From positions 201,761 through 257,825 of the forward strand of contig MKSU01000017.1 in assembly GCA_001897375.1 (NCBI GenBank): a DNA stretch of 56,065 nt, read 5' to 3'. The translations under genes were made by a program, and so were the position numbers. The notes below the pieces were generated by a model. The model saw nothing but the letters and a program-made list of their open reading frames with translations, was not told the DNA's origin and searched no databases. Numbering within the stretch: the first letter of the stretch is position 1; the number at the start of each line of letters is the position of its first letter. The DNA comes from Sphingomonas sp. 67-36. GTDB taxonomy: Bacteria > Pseudomonadota > Alphaproteobacteria > Sphingomonadales > Sphingomonadaceae. Positions 32,049 to 41,289 of the stretch are shown here, one piece after another.

Positions 32049-34709
32049 ATGGGGATTCGGGCTTTCCTGATCGGCTCCGCCAGCGCGGTCGCGCTGCTTT
32101 CCGGCGCCGCCTATGCGCAGGCCGCGCCGCAGTCGCCAGCCAGCGACGAGCCGCAGGATGTGGTCGTCACCGGCATCCGCGCCTCGCTCGCCGCCGCGCT
32201 CGACACGAAGCGCAAGTCAGACGCGATCGTCGATTCGGTCTCGGCGGAGGACGTCGGCAAATTCCCCAACACCAATGTCGCCGAGGCGCTGACGTTGGTG
32301 CCGGGCGTAACGGTCGATCGCCAGTTCGGGCAGGGCGAGAAGATCTCGATCCTCGGCACCGATCCGGCGCTGAACCGCACCTTGCTCAACGGGCAGACGG
32401 TGGCGTCGGCCGACTGGTTCATCCTCGATACGCCGGGCCGCACCTTCAACTACGCGCTGCTCGCGCCGCAGCTCGTCGGCAGCGTCGATGTCTACAAGAC
32501 GCCGGAGCCGCGGCTCGACGAAGGCTCGATCGGCGGCACCGTCATCGTCAACACGCGCAAGCCGCTCGATCTCAAGCCGCTGACCGTCGCCGCCTCGCTC
32601 GGCTATCTGTGGAACGACCGCTCGCGCAAGGGCGATATCCAGGGATCGGCGCTGGCGAGCTGGCATAACGATTCGGGCACGTTCGGCGTGCTCGTCGCCT
32701 TCCAGCGTGCCAAGGACCGGCTGCGCCGCGACGGCCTGGAAAGCTACGGCACGATGCGCGCCGACCAGTGGGACGGCAAGAACACCGACAATCCGGTCAG
32801 CTCGATCGCCAACGGCACCTGCACCGGCGCGTGCGCGACGACGCTGGCCGCCAATCCCGGCGCGATCAGCCCGAACGCCTTCGGCACCTCCTATTTCCAG
32901 CAGGATCGCGAGCGCCTCAGCTATTCGGCGGTGGTGCAGTGGAAGCCGGTCGAGCAGCTCACGCTGGAGGCCAACTGGCTGAAGATCAAGGCGACCTACG
33001 ACAACCTCAACCAGTCGATGTACGCCTTCCAGGGCAATACCTGGAACAGCCTCGGCGCGCTGAGCGGCATCACCGTCGCCAACGGCGTCGTCACCTCGAG
33101 CACGCTGACCAACGGGCTGAGCGTGCTCGACGTGCAATACCGCCAGGCGGAGATGCATTCCGACACCTATCAGTTCAAGGCGAAGTGGCAGGACAATAAT
33201 TGGGACCTGAACCTGGAGGGCGGCCTGTCCGATGCGGACGGCGGCACGAAGAAGCAGGTGTTCCTCGAATTCCTCAACCACGCCACTTACACCGTCGACA
33301 ACACCGGCGCGCCGGGCAAGCCGGGTAACCTGACCTACACCACCAACGTGATGGGCAATCCGGCGGCGTTCGTCACCGATCCGGGCTGGAGCGGCAATCT
33401 CGTCGCCAAGCCGACCACCGACAAGGAGCGGTACGGCCAGGTCGACCTCGGCTTCGACTTCGACGGAGCGGTGAAGCGGCTCCAGTTCGGCTATAAATAC
33501 CGCCATCACGAGACGGGCCAGTCCTATGCCGGCGTGTCGCTCAACGGCATCGCGGTGGCGGCGTCGGCGTTCGATCCGTCGCAGGCGCCGGGCAATTACC
33601 TGCGCGGGTTCGACGGCGCGGGCGACCAGATGCGCGACCGCTTCGTCATCAGCGGCAATGCGATGTACGATTACGTCACCGGGCTGCCGAACCTGCCATC
33701 CCCCTCGGCCTATGCCGCGCCGGAGTTCGCCTCGGGCAACTGGAACATCAAGGAGAACATCCACGCCGTCTATGGCCAGGTGGATGTCGACACCGGCATC
33801 CTGCGCGGCAATTTCGGCGTCCGCTACGTCCGCACCATCACGGACGGCGCGGGGCTGGTCTGCACGCCCGGCGCGTCGTGCAGCTCGCAGGGCGACTGGG
33901 TGATGCAATATTCGCACAAGACCTATGAGAACGTGCTGCCCAGCTTCAACCTCGCCCTGTCGGTGCGCGACGACCTGATCCTGCGCTTCGCCGGGGCGGA
34001 GGTGGTCGCGCGGCCGAACTATTCCGACATGACCAATTATTTCTGGCTGTCGGATCAGGTGCTGAATGGCGCGGGCGGCAATCCGAACCTGAAGCCGTAT
34101 CGCTCGGGCAACCTCAACGCGTCGGTGGAATGGTATTTCCAGCGCCACGCGATCCTGTCGGCGGAGGCGTTCTACAAGTCGATCGACGACTATATCCTCT
34201 ATCGCACCGCGCCCGAGAATTATTACAACCAGTCCAAGGGCTTCGTCACCACCTACCAGATCAGCCGGCCGTACAATGCCGGCCATGCCTCGGTGAAGGG
34301 CTTCGCGGTCGCCTATCAGCAGAACCTGCCCTATGGCTTCGGCATCCTCACCAACTATACCTATTCGGACGCCAAGGGCGTCGGCGGGGCGGACCTGCCG
34401 TACAATTCGCGGCATCAGGTGAGCCTCAGCCCGTTCTTCGAATCCGGGCCGGTGGCGCTGCGCGGCACGTGGACGTGGCGGTCGAAATATTTCACCGGCG
34501 TCGATCGCGGCGACAACATGTACGTGCGCGCCACCGACAATCTCGATGTGTCGGCGACGTACAAGTTCACGCCGGAGGTCAACCTGACGCTCTCCGGCAT
34601 GAACCTCACCGACTCCGAATATTACGCTTACGCCAACACGCCCGCCCTCCCTCGCGGCGTGTATCGGAACGGCCGGAAGCTGATGGCGACGTTCAACGTC
34701 AACTTCTGA
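32049..34709 (+). CDS. TonB-dependent receptor, Caulobacter/Xanthomonas type, for chitooligosaccharides
   Basis: Outer-membrane receptor, 886 aa, of the subfamily linked to carbohydrate-utilisation loci. Signal peptide ends AYAQA. The plug region DVVVTGIRASLAAALDTKRKSDAIVDSVSAEDVGKFPNTNVAEALTLVPGVTVDR is diagnostic, and the barrel ends FNVNF. ATG 32049 has GGGG six bases upstream; ATG 32043 abuts the ribosome site, and earlier starts would lie in the predicted promoter. It is first in the operon with GH20, nagF and nagE, so the ligand is inferred to be GlcNAc or chitooligosaccharides. Confidence 0.93.
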   Translation: MGIRAFLIGSASAVALLSGAAYAQAAPQSPASDEPQDVVVTGIRASLAAALDTKRKSDAIVDSVSAEDVGKFPNTNVAEALTLVPGVTVDRQFGQGEKISILGTDPALNRTLLNGQTVASADWFILDTPGRTFNYALLAPQLVGSVDVYKTPEPRLDEGSIGGTVIVNTRKPLDLKPLTVAASLGYLWNDRSRKGDIQGSALASWHNDSGTFGVLVAFQRAKDRLRRDGLESYGTMRADQWDGKNTDNPVSSIANGTCTGACATTLAANPGAISPNAFGTSYFQQDRERLSYSAVVQWKPVEQLTLEANWLKIKATYDNLNQSMYAFQGNTWNSLGALSGITVANGVVTSSTLTNGLSVLDVQYRQAEMHSDTYQFKAKWQDNNWDLNLEGGLSDADGGTKKQVFLEFLNHATYTVDNTGAPGKPGNLTYTTNVMGNPAAFVTDPGWSGNLVAKPTTDKERYGQVDLGFDFDGAVKRLQFGYKYRHHETGQSYAGVSLNGIAVAASAFDPSQAPGNYLRGFDGAGDQMRDRFVISGNAMYDYVTGLPNLPSPSAYAAPEFASGNWNIKENIHAVYGQVDVDTGILRGNFGVRYVRTITDGAGLVCTPGASCSSQGDWVMQYSHKTYENVLPSFNLALSVRDDLILRFAGAEVVARPNYSDMTNYFWLSDQVLNGAGGNPNLKPYRSGNLNASVEWYFQRHAILSAEAFYKSIDDYILYRTAPENYYNQSKGFVTTYQISRPYNAGHASVKGFAVAYQQNLPYGFGILTNYTYSDAKGVGGADLPYNSRHQVSLSPFFESGPVALRGTWTWRSKYFTGVDRGDNMYVRATDNLDVSATYKFTPEVNLTLSGMNLTDSEYYAYANTPALPRGVYRNGRKLMATFNVNF

Positions 34710-34722
34710 CCGACCGGATGAC

Positions 34723-34749
34723 GGGGCCGCCGACAGTGCCGGCGGCCCC
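34723..34749 (+). terminator. Stem-loop between receptor and GH20 genes
   Basis: Perfect 10-bp stem GGGGCCGCCG / CGGCGGCCCC with a 7-base loop, followed by the weak tract GCTTTGTCT. It sits inside an apparent operon, so partial termination or mRNA-end stabilisation, giving more receptor than enzyme, is likely. Confidence 0.65.
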
Positions 34750-34833
34750 GCTTTGTCTCGCGCGGGCATTTCCAATCGCGCCCGCCCCGTTATGTTCCCC
34801 TCGATCCGTCGTTGCCGGAAAGGGCGTGCCAGC

Positions 34834-37095
34834 GTGTTTCCCCGCCGTTTCCTGTCGCTCGCCCTGCTGACCGCCGCGCTGCCCGTGGCGGCATGGGCGG
34901 AGCCGGCGCTGCTGCCCGCGCCCGTCTCGGCGGTGGCGGGATCGGGCCGGCTGCTGGTCGGGCCGGGGACGGCGATCATCGTGCCGGCAGGCGACGGCGC
35001 CGCGCGCAATGCCGCCGAGCGGCTGGCGGAATGGACGCTCGCCGCGCGCGGGCTGAAGCTGTCGATCACGACGCGCGCGACGGGGCCGGCGATCCGCTTC
35101 CGGCGCGGCGCGTCCGGCGTAGCCGAATCCTATGCGCTCGATATCGGCCCGCGCGGCGCGACGATCACCGCCGGCGACGATGCCGGGCTGCTCTATGGCG
35201 CGGTCAGCCTGTGGCAGTATCTGACGCCCGACCGGGCGCGCGGCGCGGTCGCGATCCCGGCGGTGTCGGTGAAGGATGCGCCGCGCTTCCGGTGGCGCGG
35301 GCTGATGCTGGACAGCGCGCGCCATTTCCAGTCGCCCGATTACGTCCGTCACCTGATCGACTGGATGGCGGTCAACAAGCTCAACACGCTCCACTGGCAT
35401 CTGGTCGACGATCAGGGCTGGCGGCTGGAGATCCGCAAATATCCGCGCCTGACGGAAGTGTCGGGCTGGCGCGTCCCCGCCACCGCACCCGGCGCCCCGC
35501 CGCTGCCGCGCACCGGGGGCTTCTACACGCAGGCCGAGGTGCGCCAGATCGTCGCCTATGCCGCCGCGCGCAACGTGACGATCGTGCCGGAGATCGAGAT
35601 GCCCGGCCACGCGCTCTCCGCGATCCGCGCCTATCCCGCGCTCGGCACCGGCGCGCCGGTGACGCCGGGGGCGGAATCCGACTGGGGCGTGTTCCCGTGG
35701 CTCTACAATGTCGACGACGCGACCTTCGGTTTCCTGGAGGACGTGCTCACCGAAGTGATGGCGCTGTTCCCCTCGCGCTACATCCATGTCGGCGGCGACG
35801 AGGCGGTGAAGGACCAATGGAAGGCCTCGCCCGCGATCCAGGCGCGGATGAAGGCGCTCGGCATCGCCGACGAGGACGGGCTGCAAAGCTGGTTCGTCCA
35901 GCGGATGCAGCGCTTCCTCGCGGCGCACGGCCGGCGGCTGATCGGCTGGGACGAGATACTGGAGGGCGGCATCGCGCCGGAGGCGACGGTGATGTCGTGG
36001 CGCGGCATCGACGGCGCGGTGGCGGCGGCGAAGGCGGGGCACGACGCGGTGCTCAGCCCATCGCCCGCGCTCTATCTCGACAACCGGCAGGGGTTCGGCC
36101 CGCTGGAGCCGCCGGGGCGCGGCAATCTGATCGACCTCGCCAGCGTCTATCGCTTCGATCCCGCGCCCGCCGCGATCCCGGCGGAGGCGCGCCGGCATAT
36201 CCTGGGCGTGCAGGCCAATCTGTGGACCGAGCATGTCCGCACCGAGCAGCGCGCGGCGTGGATGATGTTCCCGCGCGCCAATGCGCTGGCGGAGGTGGCG
36301 TGGTCGCCGGGCGGGAGCCAGGACTTCGCCGGCTTCGTCGCGCGGCTGGTGCCGCAGCTCGACCGGATGCGCGCATTGGGGCTGGAGCCGGCGGCCAGCG
36401 CCTTCGCGGTGACGACGGCGACCGATTTCACACCCGGCGATCCGCACGCCATCGTGACGCTCGCCGATCAGGCCGGCCTGCCGCTGCGCTATACGACCGA
36501 CGGGAGCGCTCCCACCGCCGTCTCGCCGCTCTACGCCGGGCCGCTGAGCGTGATGTTGCCGACGCGGCTGCGCGCCGCCGCGATGTTCGGCGCGCGCGCG
36601 ATGCCCGGCGCGTTCGACGCGACGATCGACGCCGCCTATGTCCGGCAACGCAGCGACGAGCAGCTCGCCACCTGCACCGACAAGGTGCGGCTCGCGGTGG
36701 AGGACGATGCGCCGGCCGAGGGCAGGCGCGCCTCGTTCCTCACCGATATCCTCAACCCGTGCTGGCTTTACCGCGACGCGCCGACCGGCGGCGCGCGGCG
36801 GATCGCGCTGACGGTGGGGCAGTTCCCGTTCAACTTCCAGATCGGCAAGGACATCGACAACATCCGCTTCCGCGCGCCCGGGACGCCGGACGGCGAGTTC
36901 GAGGTGCGCGCCGGAAGCTGCGACGGGGAGCGGATCGCGGTGCTGCCGCTCGCGCCCGCGCGCAACAATCCTGAACTCACCCGGCTCGTCGCGCCGTTGC
37001 CGCCGCGCGCGGCGCGGGAGACCCTGTGCATCACCTATACCGCGCGCGGCGTGAACCCGATGTGGGGGCTGAAGCAGGTGGAGCTGCTGCCGTGA
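34834..37095 (+). CDS. Beta-N-acetylhexosaminidase, GH20, exported
   Basis: Releases terminal GlcNAc from chitooligosaccharides in the periplasm or at the cell surface, about 753 aa. Signal peptide: FLSLALLTAALPVAAWA. A GH20b N-terminal domain precedes the barrel FRWRGLMLDSARHF...LNTLHWHLVDDQGWRLEI. The catalytic pair is Asp322-Glu323 in HVGGDEAVKDQW. The C-terminal region (LRYTTDGSAPTAVSPLY) resembles the chitobiase C-terminal domain. A GTG start at 34834 with GGAAAGGG nine bases upstream is preferred; ATG 34792 would add a basic stretch before the signal peptide. The stop overlaps the nagF start (GTGA). Confidence 0.92.
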   Translation: MFPRRFLSLALLTAALPVAAWAEPALLPAPVSAVAGSGRLLVGPGTAIIVPAGDGAARNAAERLAEWTLAARGLKLSITTRATGPAIRFRRGASGVAESYALDIGPRGATITAGDDAGLLYGAVSLWQYLTPDRARGAVAIPAVSVKDAPRFRWRGLMLDSARHFQSPDYVRHLIDWMAVNKLNTLHWHLVDDQGWRLEIRKYPRLTEVSGWRVPATAPGAPPLPRTGGFYTQAEVRQIVAYAAARNVTIVPEIEMPGHALSAIRAYPALGTGAPVTPGAESDWGVFPWLYNVDDATFGFLEDVLTEVMALFPSRYIHVGGDEAVKDQWKASPAIQARMKALGIADEDGLQSWFVQRMQRFLAAHGRRLIGWDEILEGGIAPEATVMSWRGIDGAVAAAKAGHDAVLSPSPALYLDNRQGFGPLEPPGRGNLIDLASVYRFDPAPAAIPAEARRHILGVQANLWTEHVRTEQRAAWMMFPRANALAEVAWSPGGSQDFAGFVARLVPQLDRMRALGLEPAASAFAVTTATDFTPGDPHAIVTLADQAGLPLRYTTDGSAPTAVSPLYAGPLSVMLPTRLRAAAMFGARAMPGAFDATIDAAYVRQRSDEQLATCTDKVRLAVEDDAPAEGRRASFLTDILNPCWLYRDAPTGGARRIALTVGQFPFNFQIGKDIDNIRFRAPGTPDGEFEVRAGSCDGERIAVLPLAPARNNPELTRLVAPLPPRAARETLCITYTARGVNPMWGLKQVELLP

Positions 37096-39536
37096 GCGAG
37101 GTGGCGCTGCTCGCCCCGTTCGCCGGCTGGTTCGGCCCGATCGACGAGGTGCCGGACCCGGTGTTCGCCGGGCGGATGATGGGCGACGGCTGCGCGGTCG
37201 ACCCGATCGAGGGCGAATTGCGCGCACCCGCCGCCGGCACGGTGATCGCGGTGCCGGCGAGCGCCCATGCGGTGACGCTGCGGCTCGACAATGGCGCCGA
37301 GCTGCTGATCCATATCGGGCTGGAGACGGTGGCGCTGGGCGGCGCGGGCTTCACGGCGCTGGTCGCGGCCGGCGCGCGGGTGGCGGCGGGCGATGCGCTG
37401 ATCCGCTTCGATCTCGACGCGGTGGCGGAGGGGGCGAAGGCGCTGATCACGCCGATCGTCGTCGCCAATCAGGGCTATGCGCTGCGGCTCGACGCGCCGG
37501 GCCGGGCGGTGCGCGCGGGGGAGACGATCGGCTGGCTCTCCGGCGAGGGTGCGCGGGCGACGGGCGCATCGGGCGGGGAGCGTTACAGCCGTAATGTACC
37601 GGTCGCCGCCGCGCACGGCATCCACGCGCGGCCGGCGGCGCGGATCGCGGCGGCGCTGCGCCCGTTCGCCGCCGAGGTGATGCTCGCGTCCGGCGGGAAA
37701 GGCGCCAATGCGCGCAGCACCGTGGCGCTGCTCGGGCTTGGCGTGCGCGCGGGCGATATGGTGGAAATCACCGGCATCGGCGGCGATGCGCGGGGCGCGG
37801 TGGATGCGGTCGCGGCGCTGATCCTGGCGGGGCTGGGCGAGGAAGCGGCTGCGGCGCCCGCCGTCCGGCCCGCGCCGACCGGGCAGGCGGTGACGGGCGC
37901 GCCGGGCCTGGCGATCGGCCAGGTGACTCAGCTTCGCGCGGTCGACCTCGACGTGGCCGTCGATGGCGCGGGCGTCGCGCACGAGCGGCAGGCGCTGGCC
38001 GAGGCGCTGGCGGCGGTCGCGGCCGGGCTTGGCGGCGGCAATCGCGCGGCGGCGGAGATCGCGGAGGCGCATCGCGCGCTGCTCGCCGATCCCGAGCTTG
38101 CCGGTGCGGCGGAGCGCGGGATCGCCGCCGGGCGCAGTGCGGCTTTCGCATGGCGCGCCGCGACCCGCTCCGCCGCCGACGCGATCCGCGCGACCGGCGA
38201 TGCGCTGCTGATGGAGCGCGTCGCCGACCTCGCCGATCTGGAGCGGCAGGTGATCGCCCACCTGCTCGGCCAGGACGCGCCGGCCGTGCCCGCCATTGCG
38301 CCCGACACGATCCTGATCTCGGAGGATCTGCTCCCCTCGCAATTCCTCGCGCTCGATCGTGCGCGGCTGGCCGGGATCGTCACCGCCGCCGGCGGGCCGA
38401 CCGCGCATGTCGCGATCCTCGCCGCGTCGGCCGGCGTGCCGATGCTGGTCGCCGCCGGCGAGGCGGTGCTGGCGATCCCCGAGGGGCGCACCGTGATCCT
38501 CGACGCGGACCGCGCCGCGCTCGATGCCGATCCCGGGGTCGGCGCGCTGGCCTCGGCGAGCGAGCGGCTCGCCGAGGCGCGCGAGCGCCGCGCGCGCGAC
38601 CTCGCCGCCGCCACCGCACCGGCGGCGACGGCGGACGGCGCGCGCATCCACGTCTTCGCCAATCTCGGCGCGGCGGCGGAAGTGGCGGGTGCGGTCGCCG
38701 CCGGGGCGGAGGGCTGCGGCCTGCTGCGCACCGAATTCCTGTTCCTCGACCGCGACACCGCCCCCGACGAGGCGGAGCAGCGCGACGTCTATCGCCGCAT
38801 CGCCGCCGCGCTGGGCGATCGCCCGCTGATCGTCCGCACGCTCGATATCGGCGGCGACAAGCCGATGCCGTATCTGCCGTTGCCGGCGGAGGAGAATCCC
38901 GCGCTCGGCCTGCGCGGCATCCGCCTCGGCCTCGCCCGGCCGGACCTCATGCGCACGCAGCTTCGTGCGATCCTCGCGGCGGTGCCGTCGCCGCAATGCC
39001 ATGTCATGCTGCCGATGGTGGTCGATCTCGCCGAATTGCGCGCGGCGCGCGCGATGCTGGACGAGGCACGCGCCGCGCTCGGCATCGCCGCGCCGGTGCC
39101 GCTGGGGGTGATGATCGAGACGCCCGCCGCCGCGATGCTGGCCGACCAGCTCGCGACGGAAGCCGATTTCCTGTCGGTCGGCACCAACGACCTTACCCAA
39201 TATACGCTGGCGAGCGATCGCGGCAACGCGGCCGTCTCCGCGAAGCTCGACGCGATGCATCCGGCGGTGCTGCGGCTGATCCGCGAGGTGGGGCGCGGTG
39301 CGAAGGCGCACGGCCGCTGGGCGGGCGTGTGCGGCGGCCTCGCCTCCGATCCGCTCGCCGCGCCGATCCTGGTCGGGCTGGGGATGACCGAGCTTTCCGC
39401 GACGCCGGCCGCTGTTCCGGCGCTCAAGGCGGCGATCCGGCGGTGGGCGCTGGCCGATTGCGTCGCGCTCGCCGAACGCGCCTGCGCCGCGACCGCCGCC
39501 GCCGAGGTCCGCGCGATCGCCAGCGAGGTGTTGTGA
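37092..39536 (+). CDS. nagF: Fused PTS EIIA-HPr-EI protein
   Basis: Multi-domain phosphotransferase, 814 aa, carrying phosphate from PEP to EIICB. Domains in order: glucose-type EIIA (about 1-150, phospho-His74 in LLIHIGLETV), HPr (about 170-255, His178 in HGIHARPAAR), enzyme I (about 270-814, His439 in GGPTAHVAILA, catalytic Cys747 in GVCGGLASDP, and SVGTNDLTQYTLASDR). The GTG start overlaps the GH20 stop, and the TGA overlaps the nagE start by one base. The nagF name follows the same domain order in Ralstonia nag loci. With EIICB next door the locus holds a complete PTS. Confidence 0.94.
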   Translation: MSEVALLAPFAGWFGPIDEVPDPVFAGRMMGDGCAVDPIEGELRAPAAGTVIAVPASAHAVTLRLDNGAELLIHIGLETVALGGAGFTALVAAGARVAAGDALIRFDLDAVAEGAKALITPIVVANQGYALRLDAPGRAVRAGETIGWLSGEGARATGASGGERYSRNVPVAAAHGIHARPAARIAAALRPFAAEVMLASGGKGANARSTVALLGLGVRAGDMVEITGIGGDARGAVDAVAALILAGLGEEAAAAPAVRPAPTGQAVTGAPGLAIGQVTQLRAVDLDVAVDGAGVAHERQALAEALAAVAAGLGGGNRAAAEIAEAHRALLADPELAGAAERGIAAGRSAAFAWRAATRSAADAIRATGDALLMERVADLADLERQVIAHLLGQDAPAVPAIAPDTILISEDLLPSQFLALDRARLAGIVTAAGGPTAHVAILAASAGVPMLVAAGEAVLAIPEGRTVILDADRAALDADPGVGALASASERLAEARERRARDLAAATAPAATADGARIHVFANLGAAAEVAGAVAAGAEGCGLLRTEFLFLDRDTAPDEAEQRDVYRRIAAALGDRPLIVRTLDIGGDKPMPYLPLPAEENPALGLRGIRLGLARPDLMRTQLRAILAAVPSPQCHVMLPMVVDLAELRAARAMLDEARAALGIAAPVPLGVMIETPAAAMLADQLATEADFLSVGTNDLTQYTLASDRGNAAVSAKLDAMHPAVLRLIREVGRGAKAHGRWAGVCGGLASDPLAAPILVGLGMTELSATPAAVPALKAAIRRWALADCVALAERACAATAAAEVRAIASEVL

Positions 39537-41218
39537 TGCCGATCAGACCCGCCGCCCTGTTGAGCCGCCTCCAGCCGCTCGGCCGCGCGCTGATGCTGCC
39601 GATCGCGGTGCTGCCGGTGGCGGCGCTGCTGCTGCGGCTCGGCCAGCCGGACCTGCTCGACATCCCGTTCATCGCGGCGGCGGGCAATGCGATCTTCGCC
39701 AATCTCGGGCTGCTGTTCGCCGCCGGCGTCGCGGTGGGCCTCGCGCGCGGCAACCACGGCGCGGCGGCGCTGGCCGGGGTCGTCGCCTATCTCGTCGCGA
39801 CCGAGGGGGCGAAGGCGCTGCTCATCCCTCCGCCCGACATGCTCGCCGCCGATCCCGCGATCCAGGCGGCGTGGCGCGCTAAGGAGATCGCCAAGCTCGG
39901 CGTGCCCGCCGGCATCCTCGCCGGGCTGACGGCGGGTGCGCTCTACAACCGCTTCTCGGATATCCGGCTGCCCGACTATCTCGCCTTCTTCGCCGGGCGG
40001 CGCTTCGTGCCGATCGCGGCCGGGGTGGCGGGGCTGGCCGGCGCGGCGCTGTTCGGCTGGGGCTTCCCGTGGTTCGAGGGCGCGATCGACGGGCTGTCGC
40101 AATGGGTGGTCCATGCCGGATCGTTCGGGCTGTTCGCCTATGGCGTGCTCAACCGGCTGCTGCTGGTGACGGGGCTGCACCATATCATCAACAACATCGC
40201 CTGGTTCGTGCTCGGCGACTATCACGGCAAGACCGGCGACATCGCGCGCTTCTTCGCCGGCGATCCCCATGCCGGCGCGTTCATGGCCGGCTTCTTCCCG
40301 GTGATGATGTTCGGGCTGCCCGCCGCCTGCCTCGCCATGTACCGCGCCGCGCTGCCGGAGCGGCGCAAGGCGGTGGGCGGCATGTTGCTGAGCCTCGCGC
40401 TCACCTCGTTCCTGACCGGCGTGACCGAGCCGATCGAGTTCAGCTTCATGTTCCTCGCGCCGATGCTCTACGCCGTCCATGCGGTGCTGACCGGCGTGGC
40501 GATGGTGGTGATGGACGCGCTGGGGGTGAAGCTCGGCTTCGGCTTTTCGGCGGGGCTGATCGACTATGCGCTGAACTTCGGCCTCGCGACGCGGCCGCTG
40601 ATGCTGTTGCCGGTCGGCGCGGTATATTTCGTGCTCTATTACGCCACCTTCGCCTGGTGCATCCGCCGCTTCGACCTCAAGACGCCCGGGCGCGAGCCGG
40701 AAGCGGCGACGGCGACGGAGCGGGCGGCGGGAAGCTCGCGCGGCGAGCGCGTCGTCGCGGCGCTCGGCGGGGCGACGAACATCCGCAGCGTCGATGCCTG
40801 CACCACGCGGCTGCGGCTGGTGCTGGCGGACAATGCGCGGATCGACGAGGCGGGGCTGAAGGCCGAAGGCGCGCGCGGCGTGCTGCGGCTGGCGGACGGC
40901 GGGCTTCAGGTGGTGTTCGGGCCGATCGCCGATCAGGTGGCGGGCGAGGCGCGGGCGGCGCTGTCGGGCGCGCCGCTCGCTCCGGCCGCGCCCGCCGTCG
41001 CGGCGAGCGGCGGACCGGCGGGGAACGACGCGATCCGCCGCGCGCTGGGCGAGGGCAATGTCCTCGCGCTGGCCGCGCGCGGCACCCGGCTGATCGCGAC
41101 GCTGCGCGATCCGGCGCTGGCCGACGAGGCCGCGCTCCACGCCGCCGGCGTCCGCCTCGTCGCGCGGCAGGCGGGCAGCGACCGGCTGCACCTGCTTGTC
41201 GCCCCGCCCGGAGAATAG
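39536..41218 (+). CDS. nagE: PTS N-acetylglucosamine-specific EIICB
   Basis: Membrane permease that imports and phosphorylates GlcNAc, 560 aa. The EIIC part (about 1-375) is strongly hydrophobic with TGLHHIINNIAWF and TSFLTGVTEPIEFSFMF. EIIB has its phospho-Cys422 in DACTTRLRLVL. The C-terminal ~80 residues look like a second, degenerate EIIB (VLALAARGTRLIATLRD) with Arg515 in place of Cys. EIIA is absent here because it is fused in the preceding gene. The start shares one base with the nagF stop (TGATG). Confidence 0.93.
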   Translation: MPIRPAALLSRLQPLGRALMLPIAVLPVAALLLRLGQPDLLDIPFIAAAGNAIFANLGLLFAAGVAVGLARGNHGAAALAGVVAYLVATEGAKALLIPPPDMLAADPAIQAAWRAKEIAKLGVPAGILAGLTAGALYNRFSDIRLPDYLAFFAGRRFVPIAAGVAGLAGAALFGWGFPWFEGAIDGLSQWVVHAGSFGLFAYGVLNRLLLVTGLHHIINNIAWFVLGDYHGKTGDIARFFAGDPHAGAFMAGFFPVMMFGLPAACLAMYRAALPERRKAVGGMLLSLALTSFLTGVTEPIEFSFMFLAPMLYAVHAVLTGVAMVVMDALGVKLGFGFSAGLIDYALNFGLATRPLMLLPVGAVYFVLYYATFAWCIRRFDLKTPGREPEAATATERAAGSSRGERVVAALGGATNIRSVDACTTRLRLVLADNARIDEAGLKAEGARGVLRLADGGLQVVFGPIADQVAGEARAALSGAPLAPAAPAVAASGGPAGNDAIRRALGEGNVLALAARGTRLIATLRDPALADEAALHAAGVRLVARQAGSDRLHLLVAPPGE

Positions 41219-41289
41219 TCGCCGCGGCGTTGTTCTGCGGGAATTTGGACCCTAAAGGATCGGGAAACTCCTCCCAGCAAGGTCCACCT

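Noticed and set aside
32217-35069. A 950-codon open frame on the minus strand opposite the TonB receptor
   Set aside because: It is rich in Arg, Ala, His and Gly with no recognisable domain, and is the complement of a well-supported receptor gene. Long antisense frames are common at this GC content.
38150-39535. Long upstream extension of the nagE frame
   Set aside because: It runs in another frame through nagF and is Arg-rich. The real start at 39536 shares one base with the nagF stop and begins the first membrane helix.
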